Origin: Candidatus Peregrinibacteria bacterium GW2011_GWC2_39_14
GTDB lineage: Bacteria; Patescibacteriota; Gracilibacteria; UBA1369; UBA12463
NCBI GenBank assembly: GCA_000993595.1
Contig: LBWJ01000013.1
Coordinates: forward strand, 1-48,240
Length of the DNA: 48,240 nucleotides
Direction: 5' to 3'
Below the pieces are notes generated by a model. The model saw only the letters and a program-made list of their open reading frames with translations. It searched no databases and was not told where the DNA came from. Shown piece after piece: positions 15,583 through 24,237 of this stretch; within the stretch, counting starts at the first letter, position 1; each line of letters starts with the position of its first letter. A program made the translations under genes and the position numbers.

Positions 15583-16764
15583 TTACTCTTCCTCATCAGC
15601 CTTCTTCTTCGCCTTCAACTCTTTTTCATCCCCAATTTCCTGCGTCGCTTCTTCCGCGACCTCGCCTTCAACTTTTGCATCTTCTTTAAGGCTTAATCCA
15701 ATTCTATGTTCATCAGGATCGATTGCAATGATTTTTGCATTAACCTTATCGCCGACTTTCATTTTTTTGGAAGCTGCGGCCTCGTCGCCGAATTCGCTAA
15801 AGTGAATCAAGCCGTTGATTTCTTCATCAAGCTTAACAAAAACACCAAATGGAGTAATGCGATTAACTTCGCCATCGACCATTTGTCCTGTTTTGAATTT
15901 TTTTGTTGCCTCAAGCCATGGATCTTTTGTAAGACGTTTCATAGACAATGAGATTTTGTCGCCTTCAATTCCAATAACAAGAGCTTCGATTTCATCACCA
16001 AGTCTGCCGTAATTGCCCGGATTATCAACATGTCCCCAAGCAATTTCAGAAATGTGAACAAGTCCTTCAAGTCCGCCAAACGTGACAAATATACCGAATT
16101 TAACAAGTCCGCTGATCGTACCTTTAACTTTTTCACCAATATTAAGTTTGCCAAGTGCATTTTGTCTTTGATCTTCAAACGCGGCTTTTTCAGACAAAAT
16201 AAGTTTTCCGTTTTCCTTGTCCAAATTAATAATTTTAACTTGAAGAGGAATTTTAACGAGTTCCTGAAGTCTTGTGAGAATCATGCCCGGATCCGCGCCG
16301 TCAACGCGTGGATAATGCATAGGCGCAAGCTGAGAAACCGGAATAAAGCCCTTAATTCCATCCATATCAAGAAGAAGTCCACCTTTGTTGGCTTCATTTG
16401 CTTTGACATCAATTGTTGTCGCATTGTCATAAGCATCAATAAATTTCTGCCACATGCGTTCTTGACCTGCTTTGCGGAGAGACAAGACCATAAGTCCGTC
16501 TTCGTTTTCTTCTTCGATAATATAAACATAAACTTTGTCTCCAACCTGAAGGTGCTTGACCGTATCAAGGCTGTCATGAATTTCTTTTCCTGTGATGACG
16601 CCGGTTCTAATACCGTCGATATCAATAAGAATTTTGTTTTTTGATACATTTACAACGACTCCCTCGATCAAAGAACCTCTTTTTGGTGGAGGTGGAAGAG
16701 GAAACGTTTTAAGCATCTCCGACATGATATTTGTTTCGTCGGCAATCAGTTTTCTTTTACCCAT
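15583..16764 (-). CDS. rpsA: Ribosomal protein S1 homologue with four S1 domains
   Basis: An RNA-binding protein of the 30S subunit that helps load mRNA. From the ATG at 16764 it has 393 residues. Four S1 OB-fold repeats can be seen, beginning near RGSLIEGVVVNVSKNKILIDIDG, then AFEANKGGLLLDMDGIKGF-like, GEKVKGTISGLVKFGIFVTF and GQMVDGEVNRITPFGVFVKL. A charged tail of Lys/Glu repeats follows. E. coli S1 has six repeats; four-repeat forms are common in other phyla. A TTG at 16782 is an alternative start. Since few genes here show Shine-Dalgarno sequences, S1-type mRNA recruitment may matter more than usual. Confidence 0.93.
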   Translation of the reverse strand: MGKRKLIADETNIMSEMLKTFPLPPPPKRGSLIEGVVVNVSKNKILIDIDGIRTGVITGKEIHDSLDTVKHLQVGDKVYVYIIEEENEDGLMVLSLRKAGQERMWQKFIDAYDNATTIDVKANEANKGGLLLDMDGIKGFIPVSQLAPMHYPRVDGADPGMILTRLQELVKIPLQVKIINLDKENGKLILSEKAAFEDQRQNALGKLNIGEKVKGTISGLVKFGIFVTFGGLEGLVHISEIAWGHVDNPGNYGRLGDEIEALVIGIEGDKISLSMKRLTKDPWLEATKKFKTGQMVDGEVNRITPFGVFVKLDEEINGLIHFSEFGDEAAASKKMKVGDKVNAKIIAIDPDEHRIGLSLKEDAKVEGEVAEEATQEIGDEKELKAKKKADEEE

Positions 16765-16791
16765 ATATAAAATGTGCGGCAAAGCATGTTA

Positions 16792-16797
16792 ATTATA
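16792..16797 (-). promoter_or_regulatory. -10 element of rpsA
   Basis: TATAAT on the minus strand, 27 nt before the rpsA ATG. No good -35 is visible. Confidence 0.4.
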
Positions 16798-16947
16798 AAA
16801 GCTTATTCGGACGCTGCTTTACCAAACTTACGCCCTTCAAAGCAGGACAATATTAGACGCAAGAAACGGCTGAGTCAAGGGATTTTGGCGATGTGCACAC
16901 ACATTTTGCACTTTTTAGTTAAAATCTTTACACGTTGGTGTTCCAAA

Positions 16948-16967
16948 AGGTGAGCACACCCTCACCT
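16948..16967. promoter_or_regulatory. Inverted repeat in the rpsA-HNH intergenic region
   Basis: AGGTGAG, 6-nt loop CACACC, CTCACCT: a perfect 7-bp inverted repeat about 90 nt before the HNH gene. It could be an operator or a weak bidirectional terminator. The rest of 16798-17055 shows no gene. Confidence 0.35.
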
Positions 16968-17055
16968 CTATTTTACGCAACAGATTTTTCGGATTTAATA
17001 TGGATTTTTTGGCTTGTTTCGGCTAAAATATCAGCAACAACATAACTTAAAAAAT

Positions 17056-17955
17056 ATGACAAATTTAACGCAAAATGCACTCGAAAATTCTCTTCACGAG
17101 CGCTTCTATTTTTATGGCAAAAACGTGCTCGAATGGAAAAGAAAATGCACGCTCCTTTTGCCTGAAATAGCAAAGTATAGAATTTGGGAGAAAAAGGGCT
17201 TTGAAAACATCTACGAATACGCAAGGATTCTGGCCGGCATGAGTGCAAACGCAGTCAATGCGGCTCTTTGGGTTGGAAGAAAAGTTGAAGATAAGCCCGA
17301 ATTAAAGAAGGTGGTTGAGGAAAAAGGAATAGGAGCCATTCGTCCAATCGCAAATCTTGCAACTCCTGAGACCGATAAATTCTGGGCCGAAAAAGCTCGT
17401 GAGATGAGCAAACATACGCTAGAAGCTTATGCTAAAGAATTTAAAAAATCTTGCCCCGGGGCAAAAAATTATTACGAAAACCAAATTTTATTCTCTGATT
17501 TAAACATGCAAGTTAAGGCAAAAATCGCTGAAAAACTTCAAAAACTCAAAGGTCAAGGCAGTTGGGATGATCTTATGGAGAAATTTATAAATTTATATGA
17601 ACAAAAACTTGGAGAAAATAAGCCGATTCCGCAAGAAAACGCAAAAAGATATGTACCTGCAAAAATTAAGAACTACGTTCTTGTTAAAACTAACAACACA
17701 TGTGCATTTCCCGGCTGCACAAAAGAATGTAAATATCTTCATCACACGTGGAGGTTTGCATTAACAAAAACGCACGATCCAGATACTCTAATTCCTCTTT
17801 GCAAAGCGCATGAACATCTTGCTCACGCAGGCCTAATCGAAAACGAAAGCCAACCACCGGAAAATTGGAAAATAAAACTTGAGGCGGATAAAACAAGCGA
17901 AAAGTGGCTGAAAGCGGACAAATGGGTTGCGGAACACAGAAAACCATCGGGCTAA
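17056..17955 (+). CDS. HNH-endonuclease-like protein, copy 1
   Basis: A 299-residue protein. The N-terminal ~190 residues are helical and unrecognised (ERFYFYGKNVLEWKRKCTLLLP, FENIYEYARILAGMS). The C-terminal third carries an HNH/zinc module: C216-AFPG-C, Cys in TKEC, the HH of YLHHTW (about 229-230), and PLCKAHEHLAHAG. These are the positions expected for a Zn-bound HNH fold. Start chosen at 17056 rather than 17014 because a TAAAAT possible -10 lies between them. A close homologue occupies the end of the window (47974-48240, minus). HNH proteins of this type can be nicking enzymes of mobile elements or DNA-processing enzymes; the role here is unknown. Confidence 0.78.
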   Translation: MTNLTQNALENSLHERFYFYGKNVLEWKRKCTLLLPEIAKYRIWEKKGFENIYEYARILAGMSANAVNAALWVGRKVEDKPELKKVVEEKGIGAIRPIANLATPETDKFWAEKAREMSKHTLEAYAKEFKKSCPGAKNYYENQILFSDLNMQVKAKIAEKLQKLKGQGSWDDLMEKFINLYEQKLGENKPIPQENAKRYVPAKIKNYVLVKTNNTCAFPGCTKECKYLHHTWRFALTKTHDPDTLIPLCKAHEHLAHAGLIENESQPPENWKIKLEADKTSEKWLKADKWVAEHRKPSG

Positions 17956-17973
17956 AAAACGCACTTACAATCG

Positions 17974-20691
17974 CTACTCTTTCTTCGTCGATTTTCTAGC
18001 TATTTTTCTGGCGGGTTTTGCCGGTGCACTTGGCGCCGTTGAAGCAGTGGCCGAAACAGTGCTCAGTTCTGCCGTTTTCGCGACCGCGTCGCCGCTATCC
18101 GCCCTTTCGAGCTCAACCTGGCTTTCGCCTTTTTTGACGATCTTGATCACGTCGCCTTCTTTGAATTTGCCTTCAAGGAAGCCTTGTGTAAGCGGATCTT
18201 CAACAACATCGCGAAGAGTTCTGCGAACAGGTCTCGCGCCATATTGAGGGTCATAGCTAAGTTTTGCCAAAACCTCCAAACTGGCGGGAGTAAGTTCAAA
18301 TTTAAGACTTTTTTTGCTCAATCTTTCTTCGAGATATCCCAAATGCAAAGTGACGATTTTCTTGATGTCTTCGTGCTGTAAAGGCTTGAAGAATATGATT
18401 TTATCAAGTCTATTCAAGAATTCAGGTCTGAATTTGCGTTTTAAATCGCGCGTGATTTCTTCCTTGATCGCATCATAATCCGAATAAGCTTGTTCAAGTT
18501 CGTGTCCGCGAACACTAAATCCTAGCGGAGCCGCTTTTTCAGTCAATTTTTCAGCACCGATATTCGAAGTCATAATAATGATCGTATTTTTGAAATCAAC
18601 TTTGCGACCTTTTCCATCTGTAAGAGAACCATCTTCAAGAATCTGAAGAAGTAAGTTGAATGTATCCGGATGCGCTTTTTCAATTTCATCAAACAAAATC
18701 ACGGAATATGGCTTGCGTCTGACTGTTTCTGTTAATTGTCCGCCTTCATCATAACCAACATAACCTGCGGTTGTGCCTGTTAATCTTGAAGTATTATGTT
18801 TTTCCATGAATTCACTCATGTCAATTTTGACGAGTGCGTTTTTGTCATTAAAAACTTCTTCCGCAAGAACTTTAACAAGTTCAGTTTTACCAACGCCTGT
18901 CGGTCCAAGGAACATAAACGATCCAATTGGACGATTGAAATCCGAGAAGCCTGCACGCGCTCTTCTGATGGCCTTTGAAATAGCTTCAACGGCTTCAGTT
19001 TGAGCGATAATTCTTTTGCGCAAAACGTCTTCAAGGCTCATAAGTCTTGCGACTTCAGTTTTAATGAGTCTTGTGACCGGAATTCCTGTCATAACAGAAA
19101 CAACATTTGCGATATCTTCCTCTGTAACTTTATCGCGCTTTTCACGAGGAATTTTTACATTTTTCGCTTCTTCCATTTGCTTCATGATGGCAACTTCTTT
19201 GTTTCGAAGTTCTGCCGCAAGTTCATAATTTTGGCTTGATACAGCTTCTTCTTTTTGTTTGATAATTGCATTCCATTCGTCCTGCGATTTTTTAATGCCG
19301 TCATGATTTCCTTTAAACGACATGCGTTTCAAAGATGCCGCTTCATCAACAAGATCAATACCTTTATCAGGCAAAAATTTGTCCATGATATAACGTTTTG
19401 AAAGCGTAACTGCCGCATGCAAAGCTTCATCTGTGATAATCAAATTGTGATGATCTTCAAGGCCTTTTCTAAGCCCAAGCAACATCTGATATGAGTCTTC
19501 TTCGCTTGGTTCCTCAACCATAACGGTTTGAAATCTGCGTTCAAGAGCAGGGTCGTGTTCAACGTGTTTTCTATATTCATTTGTTGTTGTTGCGCCAATG
19601 ATTTGAACTTTGCCTCTGGACATTGCGGGCTTTAAGATATTTGCCGCATCAAGGCTTCCCTCTGCGCTTCCAGCGCCAATGACCGTGTGAAGTTCATCAA
19701 TAAAAATGAGGATATTTGTTTGACCCGCGGCTTCATCCAAAACTTGTTTAATTCTTTCTTCAAATTCACCTCTATATTTTGTTCCTGCGATAAGTGATGT
19801 CATGGAAAGTGACAAAATTCTTTTATTAAGCATGTTGTCCGGAACTTGTTCGCTCGCGATTGCTTGTGCCAAGCCTTCAACAACAGCTGTTTTACCAACG
19901 CCGGGTTCACCAATCAAAACCGGATTGTTCTTTGTCTTTCTGCAAATAATGCTTATGACGCGTTGAATTTCTTTTGATCTGCCAATAACGGGATCAAGCT
20001 TTTTTGAGCGAGCTTCTTCAACCAAATCGGTTGTGAAGTAATCAAGAGCAGGCGTTTTTGAAGCTTTTTGTCCGCCACTAGCTTGTTTCTTATGTTTATA
20101 AGCATCTTTATATTGATCTTTATTCGTATTCATATTATTTACAAGAACGCCCTGAAGTCCGTTTAAAAGGAATTCAATTGGGTTCATACCGCCCATATTA
20201 TTTGCATTTGTGGACATTTCTTTCATATTTTCTTTGCTTCTTTCAAAGATTTCCGTGACCTGTTCGCGAATGTTTTTTGGATTAATTTTCATATTTTCAA
20301 GAATAACTGTTGCGGCCGTATTTTCTTGAGATACAAGAGCAAAAAGCAAATGTTCCGTGCCAACAAATTGATGGCCGTAACCTTCCGCGCATTTTGCGGC
20401 GTCTTCAATGACTCTTTTTGCAAAACCGCTGAGTCCGGCAGGGCCGCGATCGCTTGTTTTTTGCATTCCTGAACGCTCAACTGATTGCAAAACCAAATTC
20501 ACATTTTCGAGAGTAACTCCAAAGTTCATAAGTATTGAGCTTCCAAGTGAATTTTGTTGAGACAAAATCCCAATCAAAACATGCTCGGTACCAATATAAG
20601 TCAATTTTGCTTCTTTGGCTTTCTCTTGCGCAACAACCAAAGCTTGCTTGGCTTCTTTTGTAAACTTCTCGAATTTGTTGAAATCTGTCAT
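17974..20691 (-). CDS. clpC: ATP-dependent Clp protease ATPase subunit ClpC
   Basis: An AAA+ unfoldase that feeds proteins to ClpP. The 905 residues hold the double Clp-N repeat (1-145), first AAA module with GEPGVGKTA (about 260) and [12 protein letters not shown], a middle domain with a UVR-like segment (about 455-515), and a second AAA module with [13 protein letters not shown] (about 590) and the ClpB_D2 C-terminal small domain. The M-domain length fits ClpC rather than ClpB. An unusual Ala/Ser/Pro/Lys-rich tail of about 45 residues ends the protein. Its promoter carries a perfect CIRCE element, so it should be controlled by HrcA and induced by heat or protein stress. Confidence 0.96.
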   Translation of the reverse strand: MTDFNKFEKFTKEAKQALVVAQEKAKEAKLTYIGTEHVLIGILSQQNSLGSSILMNFGVTLENVNLVLQSVERSGMQKTSDRGPAGLSGFAKRVIEDAAKCAEGYGHQFVGTEHLLFALVSQENTAATVILENMKINPKNIREQVTEIFERSKENMKEMSTNANNMGGMNPIEFLLNGLQGVLVNNMNTNKDQYKDAYKHKKQASGGQKASKTPALDYFTTDLVEEARSKKLDPVIGRSKEIQRVISIICRKTKNNPVLIGEPGVGKTAVVEGLAQAIASEQVPDNMLNKRILSLSMTSLIAGTKYRGEFEERIKQVLDEAAGQTNILIFIDELHTVIGAGSAEGSLDAANILKPAMSRGKVQIIGATTTNEYRKHVEHDPALERRFQTVMVEEPSEEDSYQMLLGLRKGLEDHHNLIITDEALHAAVTLSKRYIMDKFLPDKGIDLVDEAASLKRMSFKGNHDGIKKSQDEWNAIIKQKEEAVSSQNYELAAELRNKEVAIMKQMEEAKNVKIPREKRDKVTEEDIANVVSVMTGIPVTRLIKTEVARLMSLEDVLRKRIIAQTEAVEAISKAIRRARAGFSDFNRPIGSFMFLGPTGVGKTELVKVLAEEVFNDKNALVKIDMSEFMEKHNTSRLTGTTAGYVGYDEGGQLTETVRRKPYSVILFDEIEKAHPDTFNLLLQILEDGSLTDGKGRKVDFKNTIIIMTSNIGAEKLTEKAAPLGFSVRGHELEQAYSDYDAIKEEITRDLKRKFRPEFLNRLDKIIFFKPLQHEDIKKIVTLHLGYLEERLSKKSLKFELTPASLEVLAKLSYDPQYGARPVRRTLRDVVEDPLTQGFLEGKFKEGDVIKIVKKGESQVELERADSGDAVAKTAELSTVSATASTAPSAPAKPARKIARKSTKKE

Positions 20692-20811
20692 TTTTGTATA
20701 TTGTTAAGAAATCTATACATTCTAGCATATTTTGAGGGCAATTTAAACTATCTCACCTTTACGGATTCTAATTGCATTGTATAAGCTAGAATGAGGTTTT
20801 AACGAACTTTT

Positions 20812-20838
20812 TTAGCACTCTTTATTATAGAGTGCTAA
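20812..20838. promoter_or_regulatory. CIRCE operator (HrcA site)
   Basis: TTAGCACTC, 9-nt spacer, GAGTGCTAA is a perfect match to the CIRCE consensus. On the minus strand its spacer contains the TATAAT of the clpC promoter, so HrcA binding would block RNA polymerase directly. Confidence 0.95.
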
Positions 20839-20852
20839 GTATCAAAAGTCAA
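20824..20852 (-). promoter_or_regulatory. clpC promoter
   Basis: Minus strand: TTGACT (20852-20847), 17-nt spacer, TATAAT (20829-20824) inside CIRCE. The leader to the clpC ATG is about 125 nt, long compared with other genes in this window. Confidence 0.85.
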
Positions 20853-20870
20853 CAGTTTTTATTAACTTTT

Positions 20871-21746
20871 TTATTGCGTGAATGGTCCTTTTAAGCTGAA
20901 AGGTATAAATTTCATTTCTGTAATGATTTCGTAGAAAATATTCAAATTCGGATCGTAGAACTTCTTTTCACTTGGAGTATATGAGATTTTATAAATCATT
21001 TTATTTTCACGCGCGGCATAAAATTCAACCGTTCCGTTCGAGAGAGTCCTTTTATAAGCCATGGTCCCGTCACTGCTAATTTTGCTCTTTTGCATGCTTT
21101 GGTCTTTAAGGTTTGCGACGTATTCATCAAGCGTCATGTTGTTTTTATAAATAACGACGAAATCAATCAAGTCAAATTGCGGAGTAACGGGCTCGATGGC
21201 AACTTGTTCAGGCTCGGCAACCATTTTTCCAGTTTCAGGAACCCTTATCGGCATTTTCACAGTTATCGATCTGTTTGCAGTCTCAACCGTAAAATCTTCT
21301 CTATATTTAAAGGAAACTCCAATATCCGCGCTCTCAAAATTTTTCCAAAGCAAAGTTTTATTCGCATCAGGATTTGTCGTATTCTCACTCTCATCGACCA
21401 AATCAACATCATTAACAATGAAAATTTCTTTTTCATAAGCTCTTTTTTCAAATTTCCCTTCAACGTCAACTCTCTTGCCTTCATATTCAGTTAAATCATT
21501 CCCATTTGCATCCAAAATAACAATATTTCCATCATCCATTGCAAGGATATGGCTGGCAACATGCTTCAAATTCACGCCAATCGATTTTATGGTCCCACGA
21601 ACAGTCGTCATTTCAATAATCGGCACATTTGGCTTTGGAGCAGGCGTTTTCATATTCAATGAAAAATACCCGACGCCAAGTAAGATTATCGCCAAAACGT
21701 ATAAACCTATAGCGATAAGGTCTGATTTTCGTTTGTCCTTAAACAT
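20871..21746 (-). CDS. Membrane-anchored extracytoplasmic protein of unknown function
   Basis: A 291-residue protein. Residues 10-31 (LIAIGLYVLAIILLGVGYFSL) form one membrane anchor after a basic start. The rest should lie outside the cytoplasm. Residues 48-115 have an OB-like pattern (TTVRGTIKSIG...RVDVEGKFEKRAYEKEIFIVNDVDLV). Residues 135-285 are beta-rich with no motif I recognise (IGVSFKYREDFTVE resembles PsbP-like or lipoprotein domains that bind small ligands). It overlaps the 3' end of ruvB by 40 bp and is probably translated from the ruvB transcript. Function unknown. Confidence 0.75.
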   Translation of the reverse strand: MFKDKRKSDLIAIGLYVLAIILLGVGYFSLNMKTPAPKPNVPIIEMTTVRGTIKSIGVNLKHVASHILAMDDGNIVILDANGNDLTEYEGKRVDVEGKFEKRAYEKEIFIVNDVDLVDESENTTNPDANKTLLWKNFESADIGVSFKYREDFTVETANRSITVKMPIRVPETGKMVAEPEQVAIEPVTPQFDLIDFVVIYKNNMTLDEYVANLKDQSMQKSKISSDGTMAYKRTLSNGTVEFYAARENKMIYKISYTPSEKKFYDPNLNIFYEIITEMKFIPFSLKGPFTQ

Positions 21747-22771
21747 TTTATTCCGAGATGGTTATATGCGTTTTCTGTCGCGATTCTTCCGCGAGGAGTT
21801 CTTTCCAAAAATCCAAGTTGCATCAAAAACGGTTCATAAACTTCTTCAATCGTGGCTTCTTCTTCTGATGTTGCCGCAGAAAGTGTATTTAATCCAACCG
21901 GTCCGCCGCGGAATTTTTCAATCACAACGCGAATCAAATTTCGATCTGTTTCATCCAGTCCAAGTGCATCAACTCCAAGTGCCATCAAGCTCGATTCAAC
22001 AAGGCTATATGTCACCTCTGTTTTGCCTTCATAATCGGCAAAATCACGAATTCTGCGTAGCAATCTGTTTGCGATTCTTGGCGTTTGTCTTGAGCATTTT
22101 GCAAGTTTTTCGGCCGCATCATCATTAACTTTGCATCCAAGAATTTTCGCTGATCTTAAAATAATCTGTTTTATTTCATCAACTGTATAAAAATTTAATT
22201 TAAAGTTATGTCCAAAACGGTCACGAAGAGGGGAGCTTAACATGCTTATTTTTGTCGTTGCTCCAATCAAAGTAAATTTCGGCAAAGTAAGTCTCATTGT
22301 TTTTGCAGACGGACCTTTTCCAAGCATCAAATCAAGCGCAAAATCTTCCATGGCGCTATATAAAATTTCTTCAACAGCCGGCCTAAGTCTATGAATTTCA
22401 TCAATAAACAAAACATCTCCTTCTTGCAAATTTGTTAGCAACGCGGCCAAATCTCCTTGTTTTTCAAGAACCGGCCCGGAAGTCGTTTTTATATTTACTC
22501 CAATTTCATTCGCGATAATATTTGCCAAAGTTGTTTTTCCAAGACCAGCGGGACTGTGAATCAAAATGTGTTCAAGCGGTTCTTTGCGTTTTTTTGTCGC
22601 TTCAATAAAAACAATCAAATTCTTTTTTGCTTCTTTTTGGCCAATATATTCGCTCAATTTTTTTGGCCTCAAGGTCACTTCAAGCTTCGCAACAGTTGGA
22701 TCATTCTCCGAAAATGGCGAAACGGGCGTCACAATTTTTTTAGGCTTATTTTCTGCATCCCTTTTTATCAT
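21707..22771 (-). CDS. ruvB: Holliday junction branch migration ATPase RuvB
   Basis: The RuvB AAA+ motor drives branch migration with RuvA. The 354 residues show LRPKKLSEYIGQ, Walker A (SPAGLGKTTLA), Walker B (LFIDEIHRL), sensor (LIGATTKISMLSSPLRDRFG with the arginine finger) and the C-terminal winged helix (TLSAATSEEEATIEEVYEPFL). RuvA and RuvC are not adjacent. A TATAAT stands 6 nt before the ATG although the preceding gene ends only 7 nt upstream, so ruvB has its own promoter within that gene. Confidence 0.97.
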   Translation of the reverse strand: MIKRDAENKPKKIVTPVSPFSENDPTVAKLEVTLRPKKLSEYIGQKEAKKNLIVFIEATKKRKEPLEHILIHSPAGLGKTTLANIIANEIGVNIKTTSGPVLEKQGDLAALLTNLQEGDVLFIDEIHRLRPAVEEILYSAMEDFALDLMLGKGPSAKTMRLTLPKFTLIGATTKISMLSSPLRDRFGHNFKLNFYTVDEIKQIILRSAKILGCKVNDDAAEKLAKCSRQTPRIANRLLRRIRDFADYEGKTEVTYSLVESSLMALGVDALGLDETDRNLIRVVIEKFRGGPVGLNTLSAATSEEEATIEEVYEPFLMQLGFLERTPRGRIATENAYNHLGIKCLRTNENQTLSL

Positions 22772-22777
22772 ATTGGA

Positions 22778-22783
22778 ATTATA
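22778..22783 (-). promoter_or_regulatory. -10 element of ruvB, leaderless arrangement
   Basis: Minus-strand TATAAT with 6 nt (TCCAAT) before the ATG. It overlaps the stop region of the upstream gene. Confidence 0.5.
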
Positions 22784-23258
22784 CTTTTTTTAACGAAAAA
22801 ATGAAATCGCGGATTTGAGCGGGATGTGGCGCATCAATAAAACAAATCGATAAATCATGCGAAGCCGTTTCTATCGTGCAAACTCCATAATCAAAAATTC
22901 TGAAGCTGGACAAAATCCCGCGTGAAGTAAGCTTAACTTCTTGTATATCGCGTATATCAACTTCATTTTCAATTTTAAGGATAATCATTTTCCAATCAAT
23001 CATAACTATTCTTTTATTCGTAACTACCAATCTGTCGAGTCTATCATCAATAAATATATGCAAAATCAGAATTCCAAAAATCCCGATTATAACGCCAAGA
23101 GCAATGCTGAGACCGCCAATAGACATGCTGTTTCTTGCAAAATAAATAATTGCAAAAAACGGCGCGCTTCCAAGTGAAGCTTTAATGATTTGAAAAATCA
23201 TCGGCAAAACATGATGGTGGTACGTGCGCAAAATTTGTTCACCTTCGCGAAGTTGCAT
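22779..23258 (-). CDS. Membrane protein with bacterial PH domain
   Basis: 159 residues from the ATG at 23258. After LREGEQILRTYHHH come two membrane segments (about 20-40 and 47-70). A bPH domain of the DUF304/YdbT type follows, recognisable by DRLVVTNKRIVMIDW, EVDIRDIQEVKLTSRGILSSFRIFDYG and a C-terminal helix. Such proteins sit in the cytoplasmic membrane and are of unknown function. An upstream in-frame start (23330) would overlap the neighbouring methyltransferase and the -10 element, so the internal Met is preferred. Confidence 0.82.
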   Translation of the reverse strand: MQLREGEQILRTYHHHVLPMIFQIIKASLGSAPFFAIIYFARNSMSIGGLSIALGVIIGIFGILILHIFIDDRLDRLVVTNKRIVMIDWKMIILKIENEVDIRDIQEVKLTSRGILSSFRIFDYGVCTIETASHDLSICFIDAPHPAQIRDFIFSLKKV

Positions 23259-23264
23259 GAATAA

Positions 23265-23270
23265 ATTATA
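23265..23270 (-). promoter_or_regulatory. Extended -10 of the PH-domain gene, leaderless arrangement
   Basis: Minus-strand TGTGCTATAAT, with the hexamer at 23270-23265 and 6 nt before the ATG. The 11-nt string is the same as in the helicase promoter. Confidence 0.55.
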
Positions 23271-23275
23271 GCACA

Positions 23276-24136
23276 TCACGTTAAAGAGATGGCTTGAGGC
23301 GAGCATTCTTGGAACTGAAGAGCACTGCAATCAAAATAAGTATAAGGCAAATCATTTTTACCTTCTCCGGTCACAAGTTCAAATTTAAAGCAAAAATTAG
23401 TTTTATCGACAACTTTTCTATAAACAATTCCGTGATTTAAAGTTAAAAGACCGCCATCTCTAAGAACGCGAAGAGCTTGTGTGAATATTTCGGCTTCGAT
23501 ATCTTTATAACGCTTCGAATCAAGTTCAAGATGAGTACCGCCAAGCCTTGGAGAAGTATTTCCACTATTAGTATGTCCAATCACCATATCGCAATTAACT
23601 ATATCGAACGAATTGCTTGGAATAACATCAAGCGACCCTTTTTGAGAAAGGTCTAAGTTATGAAATTCCCAATCTTCAACTCCGCCTTTGCCGTCAGGAG
23701 ATATCACATCTACGCCAACAGCATGAACTCCAATCGAATGTAAATTTCTGCATAAATTAGGTGGATATACGGATTTTGTAGCCGCGGCTTCAGGAGCATC
23801 GCTTCCACATCCAAGGTCAAGGATATCCAGTTTTTTAAGCGCATTCGTAGAATGAACATAGCCGCTATCGCGTAGCCTTTGTAAAAGCGATCCAATGCCA
23901 AGTGAAAAATATGGAAATTCTCTCGGCGAATCATCAGGGTTGGTAGTTCCTTTTTCAAGTCTGCAAGGCACAGTCGTCAGCCCAACGGCTTGCTCCAGTC
24001 TATCCCCAATTTGTCTGAATATTGCAACGATTGGATCAGGAAAAAGTCTCTCAACTCTAAAGATATGCGCATTCGGATCGCCATCAATTGGCGATTCACG
24101 ATTTTGATTGTCTAAATGTGCAGGATTTAAGATCAT
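23276..24136 (-). CDS. Class I SAM-dependent methyltransferase-like protein
   Basis: A 286-residue protein with a Rossmann methyltransferase core at about 95-240. Motif I is LDILDLGCGSDAPEA, the acidic ribose-binding end of strand 2 is AVGVDVISPDG, motif IV is FDIVNCDMVIGH, and a late motif is ALRVLRDGGLLTLNHG. The N-terminal 90 residues are specific to this protein (FRVERLFPDPIVAIFRQIGDRLEQ). The substrate cannot be predicted. It is transcribed divergently from the giant gene at 24238, and the two promoters are nearly back to back. Confidence 0.82.
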   Translation of the reverse strand: MILNPAHLDNQNRESPIDGDPNAHIFRVERLFPDPIVAIFRQIGDRLEQAVGLTTVPCRLEKGTTNPDDSPREFPYFSLGIGSLLQRLRDSGYVHSTNALKKLDILDLGCGSDAPEAAATKSVYPPNLCRNLHSIGVHAVGVDVISPDGKGGVEDWEFHNLDLSQKGSLDVIPSNSFDIVNCDMVIGHTNSGNTSPRLGGTHLELDSKRYKDIEAEIFTQALRVLRDGGLLTLNHGIVYRKVVDKTNFCFKFELVTGEGKNDLPYTYFDCSALQFQECSPQAISLT

Positions 24137-24144
24137 AGATTAGT

Positions 24145-24173
24145 AGAATAACAAATTATTATAGATTTGTCAA
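24145..24173 (-). promoter_or_regulatory. Methyltransferase promoter
   Basis: Minus strand: TTGACA (24173-24168), 17-nt spacer, TATTCT (24150-24145), then 8 nt to the ATG. Confidence 0.6.
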
Positions 24174-24182
24174 GGATTAAGT

Positions 24183-24212
24183 TTGACAAACCACAGTTTT
24201 CCATGATAAATT
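24183..24212 (+). promoter_or_regulatory. Promoter of the 1160-residue protein gene
   Basis: TTGACA (24183-24188) with TAAATT (24207-24212) 18 nt away, or GATAAA (24205-24210) 16 nt away. Its -35 lies 9 bp from the divergent methyltransferase -35, so a single regulator could control both. Confidence 0.5.
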
Positions 24213-24237
24213 AACGCTCCAATTCAAAAAATAAAAC

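Noticed and set aside
15506..15596. 30-residue N-terminal extension of the helicase
   Set aside because: It would start inside rpsA, cross the rpsA terminator and precede the -10 element. Its sequence comes from AT-rich spacer repeats.
17014..17055. Longer start for the HNH protein
   Set aside because: A possible -10 (TAAAAT) lies after that ATG, and the extra residues (MFRLKYQQQHNLKN) look unlike the conserved part.
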